From Bacteroidales bacterium UBA1800 (GTDB taxonomy: Bacteria > Bacteroidota > Bacteroidia > Bacteroidales > VadinHA17): a stretch of DNA of 64,000 nucleotides. The notes beneath the pieces are model-generated. The model worked only from the letters and a program-made list of their open reading frames with translations. It was not told the DNA's origin and did no database searches. Location of the stretch: NCBI GenBank assembly GCA_002319915.1, contig DCFQ01000038.1, forward strand, positions 7,247 to 71,246, in the 5' to 3' direction. Below, piece after piece: positions 34,222 through 41,930 of this stretch (within the stretch, counting starts at the first letter, position 1; the number at the start of each line of letters is the position of its first letter). Both the position numbers and the translations under genes were made by a program.

Positions 34222-35097
34222 ATGAAAACATTTTCAGCCATTCTTATCCTTGCCTTTGCTTCTCTTTTTTCTTCCGGATCTGCCGGCATGGCTTTTCCCG
34301 GGGAAAAAGGCAAAACCGCTGCTGAGATAATCAGCATGATAATTGCGAAAACGGGTGCAAATGAAATCCCCGGAACCGTCGATGTCATCAAGGAAGGAAA
34401 TCCACAGACCGTTGTTACGGGAATCGTGACAACGATGTTTGCCACGATGGATGTCCTTAAGAAAGCCGTCGCCTCCAACTGCAACCTGGTAATAGTTCAC
34501 GAGCCGCTGTATTATAATCATCTCGATAATACTGAGCAGTTCAGGGACGACCCGGTCTTCCTTGAAAAGAAAAAATACATAAACGATCATAACCTTGTGA
34601 TCTGGAGGTTCCACGACTATATACACTTGATGAAGCCCGACGGTATCGAATCGGGAATGGTAAAGAAGCTAGGCTGGGAAAAATATGAGGTCAACGGGAG
34701 CCTTAATAATTTCCTCGTTCCGGAAACAACCCTCAGGGGCCTGCTTGCATATCTTAAGGGAATATTCCCCAAAAATGCCTTTTATGTCATAGGTGACCCT
34801 GAAATGAAAGTCTCGAAGGTCAGGCTCCTTTGCGGTGCACCCGGAAGCATGGCTCACATACACGCGCTTGAACAGTCCGGCACGGAAGTGGCACTGGCTG
34901 GTGAAGCGCAGCAATGGGAGACATACGAGTATGTGAGGGACGCCGTTGCACAGGGAAAAAAGAAAGCAGTGGTCTTCCTGGGGCATATAGCTTCTGAAGA
35001 GGCAGGCATGGACTTCTGTGCGACCAGGCTGAAAGGCTTTGTCAGTGGGATCTCTGTCAGCTATATCGAGAGCGGACCATCCTTCTGGTCATATTAG
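34222..35097 (+). CDS. NIF3-like (Nif3 dinuclear metal center) protein with a signal peptide
   Basis: 291 residues. Residues 1-25 form a signal peptide (ILILAFASLFSSGSAG). The rest resembles the NIF3 fold: TVVTGIVTTMFATMDVLKKA, NLVIVHEPLYYNHLD with a likely metal-binding His, WRFHDYIHLM, and near the C-terminus VFLGHIASEEAGMDF with another His and Glu. Typical NIF3 proteins are cytoplasmic, so an exported copy is unusual. The central part also has RLLCGAPGSM. Activity is unknown; NIF3 proteins bind two metal ions. It is 28 bases before a ThuA-domain gene, probably in one transcript. Confidence 0.8.
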   Translation: MKTFSAILILAFASLFSSGSAGMAFPGEKGKTAAEIISMIIAKTGANEIPGTVDVIKEGNPQTVVTGIVTTMFATMDVLKKAVASNCNLVIVHEPLYYNHLDNTEQFRDDPVFLEKKKYINDHNLVIWRFHDYIHLMKPDGIESGMVKKLGWEKYEVNGSLNNFLVPETTLRGLLAYLKGIFPKNAFYVIGDPEMKVSKVRLLCGAPGSMAHIHALEQSGTEVALAGEAQQWETYEYVRDAVAQGKKKAVVFLGHIASEEAGMDFCATRLKGFVSGISVSYIESGPSFWSY

Positions 35098-35125
35098 CCC
35101 GGTATATCTTTTGAGATCTGAATAC

Positions 35126-35962
35126 ATGAGGGTCAAAAAGTTACTTTTAACATTCCTGCTAACCGCAACCGCAGTGGTCTTTTACCCGGCAACAGCCCAA
35201 AAAGCAGGTCCGGAATTCAGGGTCCTTGCGTTTTTTGCCGCCGAGACTGAACAGGCCCATGCATGTTTCGTCCATGAGGCCAACAGGTGGTTCTCTGAGT
35301 TATCCAAAAAGGATGGTTTCATTTACGATTCGACCAGTGACTGGAATAAGCTCAATCCCGTGACACTTAAAGAATACCAGGTAGTGATCTTTCTTGATTC
35401 ACGACCTGATTCGCTGCAGCAGAGGCTGGCTTTCAGGGATTACATGGAGCATGGCGGGGCGTGGATGGGGTTCCACTTTGCAGCCTTTGCCCTTACACCG
35501 AGCGATTTTCCGCAGAACTGGGACTGGTATCACGATACATTCCTGGGCTCAGGCCAGTATAAGAGCAACACCTGGAAGCCGACCCCGGCTATCCTGAAGA
35601 TTGAAAACCGGAACCATCCATCTGGCCGAAGGCTACCCCTGAAATTCAGGTCCTCTGCAAATGAATGGTACCGGTGGGAAAAGGACCTCTCTTCCAATCC
35701 TGACATAGAGATCCTGCTTTCGATCGATCCCTCCAGCTTTCCCCTCGGAACAGGGCCCAAGCCGCCCGAGATATGGCATAGCGGGTACTATCCTGTCGCC
35801 TGGACAAACCGGAATTTCAGGATGCTCTATATGAACATGGGACACAACGACATCGATTATGAGAGTGTTCCCAACAGGGAGATATCGCACACCTTCGGCA
35901 ATAAATTCCAGGACAGGTTCATCGAGGATGGGCTTCTCTGGTTGGCAGGGAGAAAGCGGTGA
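35126..35962 (+). CDS. ThuA domain-containing secreted protein
   Basis: 278 residues from the ATG at 35126; an overlapping upstream ATG at 35039 lies inside the NIF3-like gene and gives no signal peptide. Residues 1-27 form a signal peptide (LLLTFLLTATAVV, cleavage near TAQK). The ThuA-like glutamine amidotransferase-type fold is visible: YQVVIFLDSRPDS, FRDYMEHGGAWMGFHFAAFA, and WTNRNFRMLYMNMGHN. ThuA domains occur in trehalose utilisation and many sugar-degrading loci; the reaction is unsettled. It is convergent with the GH30 gene. Confidence 0.87.
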   Translation: MRVKKLLLTFLLTATAVVFYPATAQKAGPEFRVLAFFAAETEQAHACFVHEANRWFSELSKKDGFIYDSTSDWNKLNPVTLKEYQVVIFLDSRPDSLQQRLAFRDYMEHGGAWMGFHFAAFALTPSDFPQNWDWYHDTFLGSGQYKSNTWKPTPAILKIENRNHPSGRRLPLKFRSSANEWYRWEKDLSSNPDIEILLSIDPSSFPLGTGPKPPEIWHSGYYPVAWTNRNFRMLYMNMGHNDIDYESVPNREISHTFGNKFQDRFIEDGLLWLAGRKR

Positions 35963-35970
35963 TTTTTTTG

Positions 35971-36036
35971 TTACACGGAGAGCGCTGAGGAGGCTCAGAG
36001 GGGGGCAAGCCTCTCCGTGCTCTCCGTGCAAGTTCT
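35971..36036. repeat. ACACGGAG inverted repeat element, copy C2
   Basis: Fills the gap between the convergent ThuA and GH30 genes. TTACACGGAGAGC (35971-35983) pairs with GCTCTCCGTGCAA (36019-36031) at 12 of 13 positions. Same family as 16910-16964 and 44934-45002. Confidence 0.8.
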
Positions 36037-36037
36037 T

Positions 36038-37507
36038 CTATTCTCCCACTACCAGCGTTTGAATGGAGTGTCCCGGGATCTCGACAGCAACAAACTTCAG
36101 CCCGAAGCACAGGTTATAGCTGGTTTTCGTGTCACCCTGGTTCATCACAATAACTGCCACTTTCCCGTCGGGATTGAGGAATGCCGTTGACAGTAGCTGG
36201 CTCCTGCTGGGTGCGCACATTATCCTTTTTGCCCCCGGTTTCACGAACCTGGAGAAGTGCCCGATGTAATAGTAGGAGTTTGTATAGATCAGCTGACCGG
36301 TCTTAGTATCGGCATGCACCGGTGCAAAGCAGAAATTGCCCACATGATTGGGCCCGCCCGTCTCATCGAGCAGGATATTCCAGTCTGTCCAGCCGACAGC
36401 GCCGTTGTTGAAATCGTTGATCATAGACTTCCCGTACGATTCCCCGAGGTCCCAGGCATAGTACCTTGCCGGATCGAATGGTCCCCTGCACCCTTCGGTG
36501 AACAGCAGGTTCTTGTCGGGGTAAGCGTTGTGGACAAGCCCGACATTGCCGTACATCTGCTGACCGCCGCTCCAGTCCTCGTACCAGTGAAACCCCATTC
36601 CCCAGGCATATTTGGCGGCTTCTGGGTCACTGAAAATTGCTTCGGCACGCTGGGCGATCAGGTCGCGGTTATGATCCCATACGATTATCTTTTTGTCCGA
36701 AAGTCCCTCTTTTGCCATCGTCGGTCCAAGGAAATTTTTCAGGAAATCGCGCTCATCCTCTGCGAAATAAATGCATGATTCCCATGTCTGGGTCGCCATC
36801 GGCTCATTCTGTACCGTGATTCCCCACACGGGGATCCCCTCCTTTTCGTAGCTCCTGATGAATTTCGTGTAATAGAGCGCCCATGACTGGAAGAATTCCG
36901 GCTTCAGCTTACCACCGTGAAGCATGTTGTTGTTGTCCTTCATGAATGCCGGCGGGCTCCACGGGCTGGCAAAAAGAGTCAGTTTGCCTCCTGCAGCGGC
37001 GATTGCCTTTTTGATAAGCGGGATCTTGTAGTGCATGTCCGGGGCGATGGAGAAGGTCTTCAGATCCTTGTCGCCCTCTTCAACATAAGTATAGCTGGCG
37101 CTTGAAAAATCACAGCTGTTGATATTGGTCCTACCGAGCGTGTAACCAATGCCTTTATAAGGATCGTAGTATGCCTGCAGCAGCTCTGCCTGTTTCTCCG
37201 CAGGAAGCTTTGCAAACGTCTCGGCTGCAGCATCGGTGAGAGCACCCCCGATCCCCAGGAGAGTCTGGAAGGTTACTGACGGATTGACAAATACATAGAT
37301 CCTGGATTCGATCGTCTTATCGAGATCCTGGAACCGAAGTGTGCCTGCAGTGGATAACCTCAGCTGTGTGCTGTCGGCTGTGGTAAATACGGTGACATTT
37401 TTCCCTTCAGTTGTGAATTTATTAACAGCACTCCGGGTCTCCCCGGGCTTGTTTTGTGTGCACGACATCAGGATCAGCACAAATAATATCAGGAGAGCGT
37501 TTTTCAT
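36038..37507 (-). CDS. glycoside hydrolase family 30 lipoprotein (glucosylceramidase-type)
   Basis: 489 residues. Lipobox LILMSC (Cys16) marks a lipoprotein. The GH30 TIM barrel shows LGIGGALTDAAAETFAKL, FASPWSPPAFMKDN, acid/base Glu235 in ITVQNEPMATQTW, and nucleophile Glu338 in LLFTEGCRG. The C-terminal beta domain ends the protein (FSRFVKPGAKRI, MNQGDTKTSYNL). The family includes beta-glucosidases, beta-1,6-glucanases and glucosylceramidases. It is 140 bases downstream of the aldehyde dehydrogenase on the same strand and likely has its own promoter. Confidence 0.93.
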   Translation of the reverse strand: MKNALLILFVLILMSCTQNKPGETRSAVNKFTTEGKNVTVFTTADSTQLRLSTAGTLRFQDLDKTIESRIYVFVNPSVTFQTLLGIGGALTDAAAETFAKLPAEKQAELLQAYYDPYKGIGYTLGRTNINSCDFSSASYTYVEEGDKDLKTFSIAPDMHYKIPLIKKAIAAAGGKLTLFASPWSPPAFMKDNNNMLHGGKLKPEFFQSWALYYTKFIRSYEKEGIPVWGITVQNEPMATQTWESCIYFAEDERDFLKNFLGPTMAKEGLSDKKIIVWDHNRDLIAQRAEAIFSDPEAAKYAWGMGFHWYEDWSGGQQMYGNVGLVHNAYPDKNLLFTEGCRGPFDPARYYAWDLGESYGKSMINDFNNGAVGWTDWNILLDETGGPNHVGNFCFAPVHADTKTGQLIYTNSYYYIGHFSRFVKPGAKRIMCAPSRSQLLSTAFLNPDGKVAVIVMNQGDTKTSYNLCFGLKFVAVEIPGHSIQTLVVGE

Positions 37508-37647
37508 GATAAATATGGTATTCGTTTCAGCAGAATGATATCAATTGTTAAAGATAATAATATTGATAATTCCTGTATTGCAAAAATCATTGCCGGTTCA
37601 CCGTTCAATTCCAGAAAAGGCAGAAAATATTTGATACTATTTGATCC

Positions 37648-39024
37648 TCACCTCATTAAGAGCCTGATGACGGCAGCCTTGAATTTGTTGTAGGGCGGAT
37701 ACCTGAGGGTTAAATCGAGCATGTTCGATTTGACTATCACAGAACGCATGTTGGAAAAAGTCTCAAAGGATTTCTTCCCGTGATACCTTCCGAGCCCGCT
37801 CGGGCCGACTCCGCCATAGGGCAGGTATGGTGAAGCGATCTGGATGACGGTGTCGTTTATGCCGGCTGTCCCGCTGCGTGTCCTGTTAAGGAAGGAATGG
37901 GCCAGCTTTTTACTGCCGGTAAAGATATAAACAGCGAGCGGCGTGGGATTCCTTTCGATGACGGAGTAAGCTTCTTCAAAGTCCTCAAATTCGATCAGTG
38001 GCATGATGGGCCCGAATATCTCATCTTTCATAATGTCATCGTCGGGATGCACATCCTTCATGACGGTCGGGGCGAGGTAACATGCTCCGGGGTCAGAGAT
38101 CCCGCCTGCAACGACTTTTTCCGTGTCGATCATCCCCGAAAGCCTCCCGGTGTTTTCGGCATTAATGATCCGGGCGAAATCCATGCTCATGGAAGGGTCA
38201 TCTCCATAAAACGCTGCAATCTGTTTCCGGAGGAGATCGGTGAATTTCCCTGATATGCTTTTATGGACAAGAATATAATCGGGGCAGATGCAGGTCTGTC
38301 CAGCGTTTATGAATTTGCCCCATGCGATCCTTCTTGCGGCGTAATCGAGCCTGGCATCCCCGGCAACGACACAGGGATTCTTGCCCCCGAGCTCGAGCGA
38401 TACGGGTATCAGGTTCGCAGCAGCTTTCTCCATCACATACCTGCCAACCCTGGTGCTCCCGGTGAAGAAGATGTAGTCAAATTTGTAGTTCAGGAGGTAT
38501 TCGCTTACCGAGTGATCCCCGTTCATGAAAGTGACCAGTTCCCTGGGAAAATTATCCAGGATCTTTTCCATGACGCCGGTTATTGCCGGCACCTGTCTGG
38601 AAACCTTTACGATGGCGCAGTTCCCGGCTGCAAGGGCCCCGATGAGCGGCATAAAAGAAAGCTGGAACGGGAAGTTCCATGGAGAGAGTATTAGTACCTG
38701 GCCGTACGGTTGGGGCCTGACATAGCTGCTTGCAATAAAATGAACAACAGGGGTATGCACCCTTTTCACGGTTGCCCATTTCCTCAGCTTCCTGATGGCA
38801 AGGTTAAGCTCCTTTACAACAAACCTCGATTCGGTAGCCAGTACCTCAAATTCAGGTTTATGAAAATCGTGCCATAAAGCATCCAGTATTTCCTGTTCGT
38901 GCGACAATACCAGGCTTCTGAGCTTCTTTAACGTTTCGAGCCTGTACCGCAAATCAAGTGTTTTGCCCGTGGCAAAGAACTTTTTCTGATTGTCGAGGAT
39001 CAGTCCGATCTCTTCATTTTCCAT
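37648..39024 (-). CDS. aldehyde dehydrogenase family protein
   Basis: 458 residues, the short class 3 type. Active-site residues are Glu211 (SLELGGKNP) and Cys245 (NAGQTCICPDY); the cofactor region has LSPWNFPFQLS, and FFTGSTRVGR precedes the Glu motif. A hydrophobic C-terminal stretch is consistent with the membrane-associated ALDH3 subgroup. Its start lies inside the end of the GMC oxidoreductase gene (25-base overlap), so the pair would oxidise an alcohol to an aldehyde and then an acid. Confidence 0.93.
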   Translation of the reverse strand: MENEEIGLILDNQKKFFATGKTLDLRYRLETLKKLRSLVLSHEQEILDALWHDFHKPEFEVLATESRFVVKELNLAIRKLRKWATVKRVHTPVVHFIASSYVRPQPYGQVLILSPWNFPFQLSFMPLIGALAAGNCAIVKVSRQVPAITGVMEKILDNFPRELVTFMNGDHSVSEYLLNYKFDYIFFTGSTRVGRYVMEKAAANLIPVSLELGGKNPCVVAGDARLDYAARRIAWGKFINAGQTCICPDYILVHKSISGKFTDLLRKQIAAFYGDDPSMSMDFARIINAENTGRLSGMIDTEKVVAGGISDPGACYLAPTVMKDVHPDDDIMKDEIFGPIMPLIEFEDFEEAYSVIERNPTPLAVYIFTGSKKLAHSFLNRTRSGTAGINDTVIQIASPYLPYGGVGPSGLGRYHGKKSFETFSNMRSVIVKSNMLDLTLRYPPYNKFKAAVIRLLMR

Positions 39025-40628
39025 TCGAGTTCCATTTGTAAGAGTTTCCGTGAAATGCTGTGAACCTCGCTGTTTCCGGCCGGGGGGATTGATTCCATCG
39101 CATACTCTGCCAGGGCGGCTATCGTAAGGCTGGGATTTACGCCAATATTGCCCTGTACGATTGAACCATCGGTTATATAGAAATCAGGATAGCCGTGTAC
39201 TTTAAGGTTTTTGCCGATCACTCCCATGAGAGCCGAATCTCCCATCGGGCATCCTCCAAGGATATGGGCAGTTGTTGGCCTATTCAGGAAGACTTCGAGA
39301 AGTATGTTCTGAGGGATGCCGTCCACCTTCCTTGCATAGCGTTCCAGAACCTCCTGGCCGACAGGTATATATGCAGGAACCTTATTGCGGCCCTTGTTCA
39401 CAAGCTTCATCCTGCTCCCGGTGAGAGATTTCTTCCACTCTAATTTCATGGCGTTGTCGGCTGTTTGCATCACCAGGAGGATGGCAAGCTTAGTTGACCA
39501 TTTGAAATTGAATAATGTTTTGAAGAATTGCCGCGGATGGGTGACCGTTTTGAACAGAAGTCTCAGCGGGCGGGGAATGGGGCCCGGCGAGCCGTCGGCG
39601 GAGAGGCCGAAGAACCATTTCATGGCATTTGAACCGTCTGAGTATTTTACAACCTCTGCACGGGTATGGGGATCCGGACTGAAAACCGAAGTGATTGCGA
39701 GCCCGTTATTAAGTTTCTCCCTTGCCGATGATACCGCGCAAAGGGTTTCGGCATTTGTCCTGACATTGTTGCCGAGAGTGTCGGAAAGATCAGGAAGTGT
39801 TCGGAATTTATGCTTCTGCCTCAGCAGCAGGTCGATGGTTCCGAGGGTCCCGGCTGCAACAACGATCCCCTTCGACTGAAACACCCTGCGCTTTTTTCCC
39901 GGAAAGGAGGTTGTACTTCTTGTCCCGACAGTATAGACCTCCCCCGAACGGGAGATTATTTCGGCCTTAGTTTCGACAAGCACCTCAAGCCCAAGCTTTT
40001 CGGCGAACCACAGGTAATTCCTGTCGAGGCTGTTTTTTGCGTTCTCCCTGCAGCCGGCCATGCATCCGCCGCACTCGATGCATCCTTTCCGCATTGGTCC
40101 GAGTCCGCCGAAATATGGATCCGATTCTGCTTCTTCTCCCGAAAGGTTGACACCCACATGTACGCTTTCGAAAGTCGGACCGCAATTCATGTCATTTGCC
40201 ACATCGTGCAAAGCGATATCCTCAGGGTTAAGCCTTGTGTACCTGGTCCTCCCGAGCATGAAGGAAGCCTTGTCATAAAATGGCATCAGTGTCCTCTTCC
40301 AGCCGCCATCCTTTGCCCATGAGGATCCATTGAAAAAATCATCATTCGGTATATACAGGGTATTGGCATAAACAAGACTCCCGCCACCGAATCCGGTTCC
40401 GCTGAGAATGCTGGCCTCCTTGATTAATGTCAGCTTCTGGATCCCGAAAAAGCGCAGGCCAGGCAGCCAGAGGTACCTGGGCAGGTTCCAGTTTGTCTTT
40501 GGGAAATCGCGGGGATCATACCTTTTCCCCTGTTCCAGGAGAAGGACTTTATAGCCTTTTTCTACCAGGCGGAGACTTGCAACACTCCCTCCGAAACCTG
40601 ATCCGATAACAATATAATCGTAGATCAC
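39000..40628 (-). CDS. GMC oxidoreductase, cholesterol oxidase-like with a Cys cluster
   Basis: 542 residues. The FAD-binding Rossmann motif IVIGSGFGGSVASLRL is at residues 7-22, and the substrate-side signature SGTGFGGGSLVYAN at about 76-89. HILGGCPMG and NIGVNPSLTIAALAEY form the C-terminal GMC motifs. Residues 183-193 hold CIECGGCMAGC, a C-x2-C-x2-C-x3-C pattern that could bind an iron-sulfur cluster; similar clusters occur in actinobacterial cholesterol oxidase-like proteins. It overlaps the aldehyde dehydrogenase gene. Substrate is likely a lipid-like or steroid-like alcohol, but this is inference. Confidence 0.88.
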   Translation of the reverse strand: MIYDYIVIGSGFGGSVASLRLVEKGYKVLLLEQGKRYDPRDFPKTNWNLPRYLWLPGLRFFGIQKLTLIKEASILSGTGFGGGSLVYANTLYIPNDDFFNGSSWAKDGGWKRTLMPFYDKASFMLGRTRYTRLNPEDIALHDVANDMNCGPTFESVHVGVNLSGEEAESDPYFGGLGPMRKGCIECGGCMAGCRENAKNSLDRNYLWFAEKLGLEVLVETKAEIISRSGEVYTVGTRSTTSFPGKKRRVFQSKGIVVAAGTLGTIDLLLRQKHKFRTLPDLSDTLGNNVRTNAETLCAVSSAREKLNNGLAITSVFSPDPHTRAEVVKYSDGSNAMKWFFGLSADGSPGPIPRPLRLLFKTVTHPRQFFKTLFNFKWSTKLAILLVMQTADNAMKLEWKKSLTGSRMKLVNKGRNKVPAYIPVGQEVLERYARKVDGIPQNILLEVFLNRPTTAHILGGCPMGDSALMGVIGKNLKVHGYPDFYITDGSIVQGNIGVNPSLTIAALAEYAMESIPPAGNSEVHSISRKLLQMELEWKMKRSD

Positions 40629-40679
40629 TTTACCCGTTGGAATTGTTTTGAACGGGTAAATATATGAAAGTATGTCGAT

Positions 40680-41201
40680 TCAGTACAACCTGACTCTCAT
40701 TTTTCTGAATCTGCACCTGTTGAGAACATCGCCCATCAGGGTCTCACCCCTTACCATGAGGCAGGGTTTTCTGACATTTCCCGGAAGCCTGAATACCAGT
40801 ATGGTCGAATCTGAACTGCCGGCCTGCGTCGAATAATCCTCTTTCCACCCGAAATGCAGCGTTTTCTCAAGAGTTACCTGGCCGAACAGGTCATTCTCAT
40901 ACCTGTTACCCGGTTCATCTTTAATATATGCAATCGAGTTGTCCCATTTATGGGCCACCCTCAAAGCCCTGTTCTGGACCCTGAACCTCACCAGGTAATA
41001 AATGCTGTCGCCAGGAGAGGCTGTCATTTCATGTTGATTCAGCGAACCGGCGACAAGTAGACTCCTGACCGAGTATTCAAAATCGTCGTGGTGGATGTTC
41101 TCCCTGATCCCGATCGTATAATTGACCCTGCCTTTGTTGCATGATGAAAAAACCAATGCCAGGAAAAGGCAGAGAGGCCCGGCTGGCAGGTACTTTTTCA
41201 T
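40680..41201 (-). CDS. hypothetical lipoprotein
   Basis: 173 residues. The signal ends in SSC (Cys21), giving a predicted lipoprotein. The mature part is beta-rich (VNYTIGIRENIHHDDFEYSV, YYLVRFRVQNRALRV, ILVFRLPGNVRKP) and resembles DUF4352-type immunoglobulin-like folds, without a confident family match. It is 51 bases upstream of the GMC gene and 13 bases after another small exported protein, in what looks like one reverse-strand operon. Confidence 0.65.
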   Translation of the reverse strand: MKKYLPAGPLCLFLALVFSSCNKGRVNYTIGIRENIHHDDFEYSVRSLLVAGSLNQHEMTASPGDSIYYLVRFRVQNRALRVAHKWDNSIAYIKDEPGNRYENDLFGQVTLEKTLHFGWKEDYSTQAGSSDSTILVFRLPGNVRKPCLMVRGETLMGDVLNRCRFRKMRVRLY

Positions 41202-41214
41202 CCTGCGGCTTAAT

Positions 41215-41703
41215 TTATTCGCTTTTCATCAAGAAGAACGATCCTTCGTTGTCGCCCATGGCGCTTTTGTTCTTAAAGCTGATGGTGAAGGTGTTATTCG
41301 CCTTGTCCACTTTCCATGATTCCTTTGAAACAAGGTCATCGGGACCCGAGGAGCCTTCATAGGTTGTGGCAGATTCAAAATTCACAAGGCTGTCGCTCTC
41401 ATTTAGTATGGCTTTGGATTTCCTTGGCATGCTGTAAATGTTGAACTGGTACTCCTTGCCGTCGAGGGTTACATTTTCCGTGAAAGGATATTCTGATCCG
41501 TCGCCGGTATCATATACTCTTTCCGTTAGCAGGCTGTCGCCCTTGATGGCGACTGTTATTTTTACCAGGACAGGAAAATATTCAGGGATCACTGATTTTT
41601 CCCTTACAAGCTTCCAGACGCCGTTATAATCTTCCTTCTGCGCGGAAACAAAACTGCCGGTCATAAAGATGACTGCAACTACCAGGAACAAGTATTTTTT
41701 CAT
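41215..41703 (-). CDS. small secreted lipocalin-like protein
   Basis: 162 residues with a clear signal peptide (residues 1-21, cleavage near VSAQK). The mature part begins YNGVWKLVREKS and continues as a beta-strand pattern ending SFKNKSAMGDNEG. The opening G-x-W motif is shared with lipocalins and with the protein at 27829-28362. It is the first gene of the reverse-strand group leading to the GMC and aldehyde dehydrogenase genes. Function unknown. Confidence 0.7.
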   Translation of the reverse strand: MKKYLFLVVAVIFMTGSFVSAQKEDYNGVWKLVREKSVIPEYFPVLVKITVAIKGDSLLTERVYDTGDGSEYPFTENVTLDGKEYQFNIYSMPRKSKAILNESDSLVNFESATTYEGSSGPDDLVSKESWKVDKANNTFTISFKNKSAMGDNEGSFFLMKSE

Positions 41704-41787
41704 TTTTTTCGAATAATTAAAGTTATAAAACTATCATTTTCCCTTTTAATCCAATTAATTCATCCAAAGCGGAATAGTGCCTTTAAA

Positions 41788-41903
41788 TCATGCAATCGTG
41801 CAATCGTGCAATCATGTAGTAGCGAAGCGTAGATCCCGACCAGCGCGTCGGGACAATCATGCAATTAAACCAGTTACAAGCAATCAGCAACCAGCAGACC
41901 AAC
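41788..41903. repeat. composite repeat, inverted copy of the 9.3 kb element
   Basis: From left to right: three TGCAATCG-like units (41790-41816), the 46-base core (41819-41864), then GCTGGTT-type units read on the reverse strand (to 41903). The module order mirrors 9321-9415 on the other strand. No gene fits in this gap. Confidence 0.8.
41819..41864 (-). repeat. 46-base repeat core, copy 2 (class A)
   Basis: Reverse complement of 9356-9401, identical at all 46 positions by direct comparison. It contains the same TCCCGAC/GTCGGGA hairpin. Confidence 0.9.
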
Positions 41904-41930
41904 TCTCCGCCTGACGCCTGACGCCTTCCG

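Noticed and set aside
40680..41703. Toxin-antitoxin pair from two small adjacent genes
   Set aside because: Both products have export signals and beta-rich mature parts, unlike toxin-antitoxin proteins.
41788..41820. TGCAATCG units as a possible CRISPR array
   Set aside because: Units are 8 bases with no spacers of regular length, and no cas genes are nearby.
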